Shown piece by piece: positions 47,962-56,798 of a stretch of DNA of 63,266 nucleotides; the first letter of the stretch is position 1; every line of letters starts with the position of its first letter. The DNA is from Lachnospiraceae bacterium (GTDB lineage Bacteria > Bacillota > Clostridia > Lachnospirales > Lachnospiraceae), in assembly GCA_900168235.1 (NCBI GenBank), contig FUZG01000017.1, forward strand, positions 1 through 63,266, in the 5' to 3' direction. A program made the translations under genes and the position numbers. Below the pieces are notes generated by a model. The model saw only the letters and a program-made list of their open reading frames with translations. It was not told the origin of the DNA and ran no database searches.

Positions 47962-48864
47962 ATGCAAAGGGTTCGTCAGTTTTTTCGATACGATAATATC
48001 GGGTTATTGTATATCCTGCCGGCATTTATCTATATGATGCTGCTTGTAGGATATCCGATCATCAGTAATATAATTCTGGGTTTTCAGGATGTTACAGTGA
48101 AAAACCTCGCGAGGGGAACGAAGCATTTTGTTGGACTTCAGAATTATATTACTTTATTCCATGATGAAGTATTTGTGAAATCTGTGTTCAATACACTGCT
48201 GTTTACGGTAGTGTGTCTTTTGTTCCAGTTTTTTATCGGATTTGCACTTGCTTTATTCTTCACACGTAAATTTGCGTTCGCAAAGGTTGTACGTGGTCTT
48301 ACCATGATACCGTGGATGATGCCAATGACGATCACGGCGCTTATGTTCAAATTTATGTTTTCAACAGATGTAGGAATCGTGAATTACATTCTGAAGACGT
48401 TGGGGATCATAAGTCAGAACATAGACTGGCTTACGAACAGTAAGACAGCTATGATCGCAGTCATCGCGGCTAATGTCTGGATCGGTATTCCTTTCAATAC
48501 GATCCTCATTTCAACAGGTCTTACGACAATCCCACAGGAACTCTATGAGAGTGCATCGGTTGATGGAGCGACGAAGTTTCAGCAGCTCATAAAGATCACG
48601 ATCCCCCTTCTCAGACCTACGATAGAATCAGTTCTTGTACTCGGATTCATTTATACGTTCAAGGTTTATGACCTCGTATACGTTATGACAGAAGGCGGTC
48701 CTGTTAATTCGACACATCTGCTTTCGACCTATTCCTACAAGCTTTCATTCGATCTTTTCAAATATAGTCAGGGATCGGCTGTTGCAAATGTGCTTTTCGT
48801 TATTCTTGTTCTTGTCGGACTGCTGTACATGAAGATCACTATGGAAGGAGAAGAAAATGTCTGA
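47962..48864 (+). CDS. ABC sugar transporter permease, MalF-type (module 2)
   Basis: A 300-residue permease with six helices. N-terminal NIGLLYILPAFIYMMLLVGYPIISNIILGFQDV and the EAA loop LYESASVDGATKFQQLIKITIPLLR are seen. ATG 47962 is chosen because AAGGAGG (47949-47955) precedes it; 33 upstream codons in frame cover a hairpin and lack a site. It overlaps the partner permease by eight bases. It belongs to the CUT1 family for oligosaccharides. No ATPase gene is nearby. Confidence 0.92.
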   Translation: MQRVRQFFRYDNIGLLYILPAFIYMMLLVGYPIISNIILGFQDVTVKNLARGTKHFVGLQNYITLFHDEVFVKSVFNTLLFTVVCLLFQFFIGFALALFFTRKFAFAKVVRGLTMIPWMMPMTITALMFKFMFSTDVGIVNYILKTLGIISQNIDWLTNSKTAMIAVIAANVWIGIPFNTILISTGLTTIPQELYESASVDGATKFQQLIKITIPLLRPTIESVLVLGFIYTFKVYDLVYVMTEGGPVNSTHLLSTYSYKLSFDLFKYSQGSAVANVLFVILVLVGLLYMKITMEGEENV

Positions 48865-49783
48865 TATATATACAGGATCATCACATGCCAGAGGAGTGAT
48901 TTCTGTAGAGAAAGCTCCTGAAAAAGAGATACGTACACGTTTCCCCGTTATGACAGAAGGACAAAAAAATGTTCTGTACTGCATTATCTCAGTGTTTTTA
49001 CTTTTTTTACTGTTGTTCCCGTTATTCTGGACTTTAATAACATCATTTAAGACAGAGACTGAAATATTTCAGATCCCCCCTACATGGTATCCCCATGTGC
49101 TGAATACGAAGTCTTATGCCGCACAGGTTGAAAATGGTGATTTCAACATGTTCAGATCCTTTGGAAACAGCTTCCTGATCTCGGTATGTGCAATGATCGT
49201 ATCGGTTCTGCTCGCTGTTCCTGCGTCATACTCAGTAGCAAGATATAAATTTGTCGGAAGAAAGGCTGTAATGCTCGGATTTCTTATCACACAGATGCTT
49301 CCGGTTTCAGTTCTTCTGACACCTATGTTCATTATTTTCAAGAACATTCACGTATACAACACATGGTTTTCAGCGATCCTTGCGGATGCAACCATCGGTA
49401 TCCCTTTCTCTGTGCTGATACTGAAAAATTATTTTGCATCGATACCGAAAGCGCTGGAAGAAGCCGCATATATTGACGGCTGCACAAGATTCGAAGCTTT
49501 TTACAGGATACTGATACCTGTTACAAAGCCCGGAATAGTTGTATGTGCGATCTTCTCATTCCTCTACGCATGGGGCGATCTGGCATACGGTATGACATTT
49601 ATCCTTGATCAGGAGAAGAGACCGATCACAGCAGGTATCTTCAACTTCATGGGTCAGTACGGTACCAAGTGGAGTTACCTCACAGCCTTTGCTATAGTTG
49701 CGATCATTCCGGTTGCTCTGATATTTATTTTCATGCAGAGATATATCATCAGCGGAATGACAAGCGGCGCTGTTAAGGGATAA
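48857..49783 (+). CDS. ABC sugar transporter permease, MalG-type (module 2)
   Basis: A 308-residue permease. It begins with a cytoplasmic N-terminal region of about 40 residues, longer than usual, then six helices (FLLLLFPLFWTLITSFKTETEIFQIPP), and the EAA loop ALEEAAYIDGCTRFEAFYRILIPVTKPG. It overlaps MalF's end by eight bases; AAGGAGAAG precedes ATG 48857. Forms the channel with MalF and receives substrate from the module 2 binding protein. A terminator follows at 49821. Confidence 0.92.
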   Translation: MSDIYTGSSHARGVISVEKAPEKEIRTRFPVMTEGQKNVLYCIISVFLLFLLLFPLFWTLITSFKTETEIFQIPPTWYPHVLNTKSYAAQVENGDFNMFRSFGNSFLISVCAMIVSVLLAVPASYSVARYKFVGRKAVMLGFLITQMLPVSVLLTPMFIIFKNIHVYNTWFSAILADATIGIPFSVLILKNYFASIPKALEEAAYIDGCTRFEAFYRILIPVTKPGIVVCAIFSFLYAWGDLAYGMTFILDQEKRPITAGIFNFMGQYGTKWSYLTAFAIVAIIPVALIFIFMQRYIISGMTSGAVKG

Positions 49784-49820
49784 ATAAAGACTTGCATTAA
49801 AATTAATACAATGTAGACTG

Positions 49821-49862
49821 AAACCATAGTGCAAACCATATTGGCTGCGCTATGGTTTTTTA
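49821..49862 (+). terminator. Terminator after module 2 permeases
   Basis: AAACCATAG (49821-49829) pairs with CTATGGTTT (49850-49858), followed by a T run to 49861. It makes any ATG before it (49852) an unlikely start for the next gene. Confidence 0.85.
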
Positions 49863-49887
49863 CTATATAGTTGACCGGAGAATACTG

Positions 49888-51603
49888 ATGATGACCAATA
49901 AAAGCATTAGAAGTTATCTTATTCTGATTTTTATAATTACTTCGCTTATTCCTATTCTGATCCTTGGGATTTTCTCGTTTGGAAATATTTTTCAGATGCT
50001 AAATAATAATTCAAAGACACTGATAGACAACAATCTCGAACGACTTGACTCGAATCTCCATATCAGTCTTGATGCCTATAATGATGTGATGTATCAGATA
50101 TATACGGATGATTCTATCGTGTCAGGTGTGGAAAAAATCGATGCGGGAATAGATGAAGCACTGACAATTAATCAGATGAGACGATTCTTAAATAGTCTCA
50201 TGAATTCAAAGTCGTATATCCGGGCGATAACAGTCATCACTCCCGGAGAAAACGTAATAACCTATGATCAGATGAGTCCGCGGCTTGCTATAAGCGCATG
50301 GCTTCCAAATTTCGATATGAGTCAGGATGAGTTGTATGCAGATGTTATAAGTGATTCGAAAACACATACATATTCCACACAATTTGCCACTTCATTTGCA
50401 AATGATGATTATTACACCTTTCAAATTGCGCATCGGATAGTCAATTACAGAAATATTTCCAAAGACTGCGGAATAGTCATACTCTCGATAGACGAAAAAT
50501 TTCTGGAAGAACTCTGCAGCAGCCAGAAAAACAGCGAAAATGATTTCACCTATATAGAGGATAAGGAGGGAAGACGACTCTGCTTTATCACAAAAAATCC
50601 GGTGATAAACAGAAGAAATTCAAAGGTCTACACGTATACAGATGATGAACTCGGCTGGACTTTTTACTATGTACGGGATATGTCTGAGCTGGGAAAAGCA
50701 TTGAGAAGACAGATGTGGATAATGTTCATGCTTGTTCTGTTCGTCTGTTCCTTCGCTGCGCTTTTTACCCTGAATCTCACAGGCAATCTTGCGACGGCGA
50801 TAACATCAATAGTAAAAGCCATGCAGGAAGCGGAGAAGGGAAATCTGAAGATCAGAGCAGAGCTTGAAAGCACGGCACCTGCGGACATAAAGATCCTTGC
50901 GACAGGTTTTAACAACATGGTTGCGGAACTTAATTGCACAAGAGAAAGAGAAGTCATTGCAAATGAAAAGCAAAAAGAAGCAGAGATCAGGGCACTTGAA
51001 GCTCAGATCAATCCACATTTTCTCTATAATACACTGGACAGCATAAACTGGCTTGCTATAGACCGGGATGAATATGACATAAGCAATGCCATAAATTCGC
51101 TGGCGGCTATACTTCGATATGCGATCACAGACAGCAATAAAGAAGTGCCCATAGAGAAAGAAATAGAGTGGCTAAAAAAATACGTTTTTCTCCAGCAGTT
51201 CAGAACAAAAAATTCTTTTGATTGCAGGATAGACATTAAGCCGGAGGTTAATGGTGTAAGCATTCATAAGCTTTTGATACAGCCTTTTGTCGAAAATTCC
51301 ATAATACACGGCTTCGAAAATATCGATCGGAAGGCGATGCTCACGATCGAGATGCATACAGAGGATGAAAAACTTGTGATAAAGGTTATCGACAATGGCA
51401 GCGGTATGCCGGAAGAACTTGTGAATGCCATAAATGAAGGTTCGGAAGAGATAACCGGAGACAGGACACATATCGGAATGTCTAATGTCATTACGAGGAT
51501 GAGGATCTATTACGGAAGTGAAGCTTCGATAACGGCGATCGCAGCTGAGGGAGAAGGTACTGAAATAGTATTGAAAATTCCGTTTCTTAGAAAAGTAGAT
51601 TAG
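49888..51603 (+). CDS. Sensor histidine kinase, YesM-like (module 2)
   Basis: A 571-residue membrane kinase: helix 1 (about 10-32), extracytoplasmic dCache-like sensor (about 35-285), helix 2, HAMP, His_kinase region (AQINPHFLYNTLDSINWLAI), ATPase domain (ENSIIHGFE, DNGSGMPEELV, GMSNVITRMRIYYG). ATG 49888 is selected, because the frame's earlier ATG 49852 lies within the preceding terminator; CCGGAG is upstream. Its regulator partner is encoded three genes downstream (55024), with binding protein and GH127 between. Confidence 0.92.
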   Translation: MMTNKSIRSYLILIFIITSLIPILILGIFSFGNIFQMLNNNSKTLIDNNLERLDSNLHISLDAYNDVMYQIYTDDSIVSGVEKIDAGIDEALTINQMRRFLNSLMNSKSYIRAITVITPGENVITYDQMSPRLAISAWLPNFDMSQDELYADVISDSKTHTYSTQFATSFANDDYYTFQIAHRIVNYRNISKDCGIVILSIDEKFLEELCSSQKNSENDFTYIEDKEGRRLCFITKNPVINRRNSKVYTYTDDELGWTFYYVRDMSELGKALRRQMWIMFMLVLFVCSFAALFTLNLTGNLATAITSIVKAMQEAEKGNLKIRAELESTAPADIKILATGFNNMVAELNCTREREVIANEKQKEAEIRALEAQINPHFLYNTLDSINWLAIDRDEYDISNAINSLAAILRYAITDSNKEVPIEKEIEWLKKYVFLQQFRTKNSFDCRIDIKPEVNGVSIHKLLIQPFVENSIIHGFENIDRKAMLTIEMHTEDEKLVIKVIDNGSGMPEELVNAINEGSEEITGDRTHIGMSNVITRMRIYYGSEASITAIAAEGEGTEIVLKIPFLRKVD

Positions 51604-51655
51604 AAATTTCATCTTTTCTAAGATTTGTCATAGTTCGGGGAAAGCCGACTGTTAC

Positions 51656-51661
51656 TATAAT
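51656..51661 (+). promoter_or_regulatory. -10 box for the module 2 binding protein
   Basis: A perfect TATAAT lies 69 bases before ATG 51730, but no -35 box is at a workable distance (TTGTCA is 25 bases away), hinting at activator dependence. Hairpin AGCAA/TTGCT (51671-51687) follows in the leader. Confidence 0.45.
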
Positions 51662-51729
51662 TTGTACATAAGCAATGAAGCTTTGCTACAGAAAAAAGAT
51701 GTCAGGGTATAAAAGGAGGAAGGATTTCT

Positions 51730-52992
51730 ATGAAAGGAAAGGTATTGGCAGCTCTGCTTGCAGTAAGCATGTGTGCATCGTTATTAACAGGATGCGCAAA
51801 GACATCATCTGCAGACGCTGTTGACGGGAAAACAGAGGCGAAGGCTGCCGAGTCAGGTGAGGATGCATCGGGAAATGTGACCATCTGGTACTACTGGGAA
51901 ACAGCAGGCCATCAGGAGGCACTGAATCATATTGTTACTGATTTCAATGAGTCTCAGGACAAGATCACAGTTGAGGCAAAATATGTTCCTTTTGCTGACT
52001 TTACAAAACAGCTTTCGGTTGGTGCATCAGCAGGAGAGCTTCCGGATCTCGTGATCCTTGATAATCCTGATCATGCTTCATACGCTGCAATGGGAATTTT
52101 TGCAGATCTTACAGACAGATTTGACGTAAGCTCATATTACGATGGACCTGTAAATTCCTGCACACTTGACGGAAGACTTTACGGCGTTCCTTTCGGAAGT
52201 AATGATCTTGTTCTCTTCTACAATAAAGAAATGCTGAAAAGCGCAGGATGCGAAGTTCCGAAGACATGGGATGAACTTATTGATACAGCAAAGAAGACAA
52301 CAAAGGGCAATACATATGGATTTGCTCATTCATCACTCTTAAATGGTGAAGGAACCTTTAACTTCCTCTGCTGGCAGTGGTCAACAGGAGCTACATCCTA
52401 TGAGGTGAACTCAGAAGGTGGAATAAAGGCACTTAAGTTCGTTGAAAAGCTTGTAAATGACGGATCCTTCCCGAAAGAAGCGATCAACTGGACTCAGGGT
52501 GATACAATGAACCAGTTCATGTCAGGAAACCTTGCAATGATGCTTAACGGCACATGGCAGATCCCGACAATGAGAGAAATGTCTGAAGAGTCCGGACTTG
52601 AGTGGGGCGTTGCTCCCATACCTCAGGATGTTCAGCAGGCATCAGGACTTGGCGGAGAGAATTACGCAGTGATCTCCGGAGGAAATGAAGAAGCTGCTAT
52701 CAAGTTCCTTGAGTATGCTACAACCGAAGACGTATGTAAGTATATGATGGAAACAATGGGATATATCTCATCTGATTCCAATATCGCCAAGACTCAGTTT
52801 GAAGGCGATGATGTATATCAGGTATTTGTTGATGAAATGCAGTATGCACAGGCTAGAGGTCCTCTTCCTGAGTGGCCGGATATCTCTGATGCCATCGCGC
52901 TTGCTTTCAATAAAGTCATAACCGGTGAGAAGACACCCGAAGACGCGGCAGCGGAAGCACAGGGATCTATCGATGCAATAGTTGGAAAGTAA
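51730..52992 (+). CDS. Extracellular solute-binding lipoprotein (module 2)
   Basis: A 420-residue lipoprotein with signal ending SLLTGCAKT (cysteine at 22) and a SBP_bac_1-type fold (VTIWYYWETAGHQEALNHIVTDFNES; GVPFGSNDLVLFYNKEMLKSAG; GNLAMMLNGTWQIP). It delivers sugars to the module 2 permeases. AAAAGGAGGAAGG precedes ATG 51730. It is separated from its permeases by the kinase gene and may be the receptor-side partner for the kinase as well. Shorter than the module 1 protein. Confidence 0.93.
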   Translation: MKGKVLAALLAVSMCASLLTGCAKTSSADAVDGKTEAKAAESGEDASGNVTIWYYWETAGHQEALNHIVTDFNESQDKITVEAKYVPFADFTKQLSVGASAGELPDLVILDNPDHASYAAMGIFADLTDRFDVSSYYDGPVNSCTLDGRLYGVPFGSNDLVLFYNKEMLKSAGCEVPKTWDELIDTAKKTTKGNTYGFAHSSLLNGEGTFNFLCWQWSTGATSYEVNSEGGIKALKFVEKLVNDGSFPKEAINWTQGDTMNQFMSGNLAMMLNGTWQIPTMREMSEESGLEWGVAPIPQDVQQASGLGGENYAVISGGNEEAAIKFLEYATTEDVCKYMMETMGYISSDSNIAKTQFEGDDVYQVFVDEMQYAQARGPLPEWPDISDAIALAFNKVITGEKTPEDAAAEAQGSIDAIVGK

Positions 52993-53071
52993 TGATCACG
53001 GACGAAGCTGGAGATGGTTCTTCAGCTTCGTTTTGTATATATCAAAGCAGTACCGAAAGGAATTCATTTCA

Positions 53072-55018
53072 ATGGGAACAGTAAAAACAAAGATCACAGA
53101 CAGATTCTGGAAGAGATACAGAGAACTCGTAAGGACAGAGATGATCCCCTATCAGTGGGATGTTCTTAATGACAATGCAGATATAAATATTGAAAAAGAA
53201 AGAAATGATGATTTTATTCCGAGTGAAAAGAGCCATGCAATGGAAAACTTCCGGATCGCAGCAGGGATCAGTGAAGGTGAACACTACGGCTGGGTATTTC
53301 AGGACAGTGATGTATATAAGTGGCTTGAATCAGTAGCATATTCTCTTGCTGAGAAGGATGATGAGGATCTCCGGAAGATCGCAGATTCAGTGATAGAGCT
53401 TATATCGAAAGCGCAGGAAGAAGACGGATATCTCAATACCTACTTCACTATCATGGAGCCGGAGCGCAGATTCAAGCGTCTTGGCGAGAGTCATGAACTT
53501 TATTGCGCAGGGCATTTCATAGAAGCAGCAGTAGCATATTATGAATCAACAGGAAATGAACTTGCTCTTAGTGTTGCGAAAAAGCTCGCAGACTGTATAG
53601 ACAGGAATTTCGGTCCGGAAGAAGGCAAGATCAGAGGTTATGACGGTCATGAAGAGATCGAGATCGGACTTATGAGACTCTATCACCTGACCGGAGAAGA
53701 GCGTTACCTTGCGCTTGCAAAATTTTTCCTTGATGAAAGAGGAAAGGATCCGCTGTTTTTCAAAAAGCAGAATGAAAAGGACGGCGGCAGGCCGCTTATA
53801 GCAGGAATGGACAAATTTCCGTTATATTACTTTCAGAATCATGCAGAAATCAGAAAACAGGACACTGCAGAAGGCCACGCAGTAAGGCTTGTATATATGT
53901 GTACAGCGCTTGCAGATCTGGCATGTGAGACAGGAGACGCTGAGCTTTACGAAACCTGCAAAAAAATATGGAATAACATTACAAAAAAACGTATGTATAT
54001 CACAGGCGGCATAGGTTCAACGGTTATCGGAGAAGCTTTCACTCTGGACTACGATCTTCCGAATGATACGATGTATTGCGAGACTTGTGCGTCAATCGGA
54101 CTTGTATTTTTTGCAAGGAACATGCTCAGGAATGAAGCGCGTGGCGAATATGCAGATATCATGGAACGTGCTCTGTACAACACTGCGATAGCAGGAATGG
54201 CATTGGACGGCAGACACTTTTTCTACGTGAATCCGCTAGAAGTAGTTCCGGCAAAATATAAAAAAGATCCTACAAAGAGTCATGTTAAACCGGTGAGACC
54301 CCAGTGGCTCGGCTGCGCATGCTGTCCTCCGAATCTGGCAAGACTCGTGACTTCACTTGAAAAATATATTTATACTGAGACAAAGGATGGAAAGGTTCTT
54401 GTAAATCTCTATGTTCAGTCTGAATCTGATCTTTCCTGGGGAAGCATCGCTCAGAAAACGTCCTATCCTCAGGATGGTGTTGTAGAGATAACCATTAGAA
54501 ATGACAGCGAAGCAGAAAAGAATATCGGACTCAGACTTCCCGGCTGGTCTGATGATACTGTGATAAGCGTAGACGGAACAAAGATCAATCATGCAGATAC
54601 GGATGGATTTGCATACATTTCTGTTAAAAAGGGTGAGACACGTATCAGTATCGAATTCGATATGTCCGTAAAGGAATGGTATTCTAATATAAATGTGTCT
54701 GAAAACACAGGTAATGTTGCGTTAAGCCGCGGACCTTTTGTATACTGCATGGAGGAAGTGGATAACGGCAGAAATCTGCACAATCTGAAACTCGATACAG
54801 GAAGCGGATATCGCCTTTCGTGGAAAGAGGATGAGCTTCATGGAATTTATGAGATAAATGCAAAAGGTCAGAGACTTTGCAGTGATTCACAGGAATTATA
54901 TGAGAGAAGACCGGAAAAATTCTACGCCGAAGAAACAACGATAAAGTTTATCCCATACTATGCGTGGGCAAACAGAGGCGAGAATGAGATGCGTGTCTGG
55001 ATAAAAAATAGCAGGTGA
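53072..55018 (+). CDS. GH127 beta-L-arabinofuranosidase
   Basis: A 648-residue enzyme of the glycoside hydrolase family 127 (DUF1680). It releases L-arabinofuranose from beta-linked arabino-oligosaccharides. In HypBA1 of Bifidobacterium longum the zinc site and catalysis use E338, C340, C417 and C418. Here the matching residues are E337 and C339 in YCETC and C417/C418 in GCACCPPN, so the active site looks complete. No signal peptide: cytoplasmic. ATG 53072 has GAAAGGA upstream; a longer 30-codon frame lacks a site. Next to an importer, it fits breakdown of imported arabinosides from plant glycoproteins or pectin. Confidence 0.93.
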   Translation: MGTVKTKITDRFWKRYRELVRTEMIPYQWDVLNDNADINIEKERNDDFIPSEKSHAMENFRIAAGISEGEHYGWVFQDSDVYKWLESVAYSLAEKDDEDLRKIADSVIELISKAQEEDGYLNTYFTIMEPERRFKRLGESHELYCAGHFIEAAVAYYESTGNELALSVAKKLADCIDRNFGPEEGKIRGYDGHEEIEIGLMRLYHLTGEERYLALAKFFLDERGKDPLFFKKQNEKDGGRPLIAGMDKFPLYYFQNHAEIRKQDTAEGHAVRLVYMCTALADLACETGDAELYETCKKIWNNITKKRMYITGGIGSTVIGEAFTLDYDLPNDTMYCETCASIGLVFFARNMLRNEARGEYADIMERALYNTAIAGMALDGRHFFYVNPLEVVPAKYKKDPTKSHVKPVRPQWLGCACCPPNLARLVTSLEKYIYTETKDGKVLVNLYVQSESDLSWGSIAQKTSYPQDGVVEITIRNDSEAEKNIGLRLPGWSDDTVISVDGTKINHADTDGFAYISVKKGETRISIEFDMSVKEWYSNINVSENTGNVALSRGPFVYCMEEVDNGRNLHNLKLDTGSGYRLSWKEDELHGIYEINAKGQRLCSDSQELYERRPEKFYAEETTIKFIPYYAWANRGENEMRVWIKNSR

Positions 55019-55023
55019 GCTGA

Positions 55024-56550
55024 ATGAAGGTTGTAGTTGTTGAAGACGAGATCAGGATCAGAGAAGGCATTGTCAGGTTACTCGGAAAGTTCGGGGAAAA
55101 ATATGAAGTAGTCGGAGAAGCGATCGATGGTGAAGAGGGCGTGTCTCTCTGCCTTGAGCTTGAGCCGGAGCTCATCATAACAGATATAAAGATGCCGAAA
55201 AAAGACGGGCTTGAGATGCTGACAGAGTTAAAAGCACGTAACGTTGACTTTAATGCCATAGTTTTAAGTGCATATTCAGAATTTGACTATGCGAAGCGCG
55301 CGATAGGGCTTGGAGTCACGAACTATCTCCTGAAACCTGTTTCTGTGCCTGAATTCCGGAAGACACTGGAAGAAGCAGAGCACAAGATAAATGAGAAGAA
55401 GGCAAGGAAGCCTGCGCAGATAGGCACACTGGAACAGATCCTCCGGGATATAATCCTTCATGATATCTCTGTAGAGGATGATACAGCTCAATATCTTCAG
55501 AACAACTACAACATAGCTCCTGATCAGAAGTTTTTCATAATCTGCGATTATCTCGGAAAAAATTTTGAAAAGGACTTAAAAGAAAAGAAGACAAAGCTCA
55601 GGTCTGATTTTTCTTTTTATAAAGGTATAGACTACATTGTATTCGAATCAAAATATCATAAATCTCTCATAGTTCTTATCTACCATTATGAGGATGTTCA
55701 TGATATAGAGAGGTGGATACAGTTTCAGGAACTGCTTAAGAGTAATGAAGAAATGACTCTTGGCTGTATCGAAGTCGCAGGCATTCACGAGATCGGAAGA
55801 GGGCTTGAAAGATTAATTCCCTACATGGACTGGAATATTGCATTCGGTAAGCAGATCCTCATAAGCTATCCGAAGATCACTCAGGTTCATGCAGAATTAT
55901 GTACATATCCGACTGAGATCGAGTCGGCCTGCAAGGTCGCACTGTGCTCCAATGATCTGGAGAAATTCACGGCGCTTCTTGATTCCTTTAATGAAACATT
56001 TTTCAATGGCTCTGTTTATCTTCCTAAAGATATAAAAGAGTGTTATGTGAGATTTATCTGGAAGATGATCGAATTGTCCAGAGATCTGTCATATATAGGC
56101 TCAGGAAAAATGGAATATCAGAAATTGCTTGGCGATGTTATGAGCGCCAAGAAAAGAGAAGAACTTATAGAAATATGTGACTGGCTCGTGTCAGAAGTAA
56201 GCAGAGGGATCGGGAAGACAGAAGACACGAAGGATCTGTCAGTGCTTCGGACGAAGAGCATAATCAATGAATTCTATAAGACGGGGATCACTCTCGATGA
56301 GATAGCTTCTAAGCTCAATCTCACTCCTGAGTATCTCGGGACTAAGTTTCATAAGGAAACAGGAGTATCCTTCAAGAATTATATGAGAGATGTACGCATA
56401 AATAAGGCAAAGGAACTGCTTACCGGAACAAATCTGAAGCTTTACGAGATAGCCGGGCAGGTTGGATACAATGACTCGAAATATTTCAGTAAAGTTTTCA
56501 GGGAAGTAACAGGGCAGTTACCTGCAGATTACAGAAAAACAGCAGTTTGA
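55024..56550 (+). CDS. AraC-type response regulator, YesN-like (module 2)
   Basis: A 508-residue regulator: receiver domain (VVVVEDEI; D54 in IITDIKMP; LLKPVS), a linker of about 270 residues, and C-terminal AraC DNA-binding domain (TLDEIASKLNLTPEYLGTKFHKETG, LYEIAGQVGYNDSKYFSKVFREVTG). It follows GH127 by five bases with a weak AGGTGAG site, and is closed by a terminator at 56573. It is the presumed partner of the kinase at 49888 and activator of module 2 genes. Confidence 0.93.
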   Translation: MKVVVVEDEIRIREGIVRLLGKFGEKYEVVGEAIDGEEGVSLCLELEPELIITDIKMPKKDGLEMLTELKARNVDFNAIVLSAYSEFDYAKRAIGLGVTNYLLKPVSVPEFRKTLEEAEHKINEKKARKPAQIGTLEQILRDIILHDISVEDDTAQYLQNNYNIAPDQKFFIICDYLGKNFEKDLKEKKTKLRSDFSFYKGIDYIVFESKYHKSLIVLIYHYEDVHDIERWIQFQELLKSNEEMTLGCIEVAGIHEIGRGLERLIPYMDWNIAFGKQILISYPKITQVHAELCTYPTEIESACKVALCSNDLEKFTALLDSFNETFFNGSVYLPKDIKECYVRFIWKMIELSRDLSYIGSGKMEYQKLLGDVMSAKKREELIEICDWLVSEVSRGIGKTEDTKDLSVLRTKSIINEFYKTGITLDEIASKLNLTPEYLGTKFHKETGVSFKNYMRDVRINKAKELLTGTNLKLYEIAGQVGYNDSKYFSKVFREVTGQLPADYRKTAV

Positions 56551-56572
56551 TCATATTAAATTCACATACGGT

Positions 56573-56602
56573 TCCGCGCTCTGAAAGGAGCGCGGATTTT
56601 TT
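56573..56602 (+). terminator. Terminator of the carbohydrate locus
   Basis: TCCGCGCTC (56573-56581) pairs with GAGCGCGGA (56588-56596), followed by six Ts. Strong. Confidence 0.93.
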
Positions 56603-56798
56603 GCTGTCCGGAATCAGGTTGTCTTAAAACTATTTCGAAAGCATAGTTCTTCTTATCATGTTATAATTATTACTCATGATTTAAATGAAATTATCCCGTG
56701 TTACAGTTCAGATGTAAACGGAGCATATACTGCGAAGTTTACAACCGGGAACGTTAATTATCCTGTCTGTATCGGGAAAATGATGGAGATAAGCTGAT

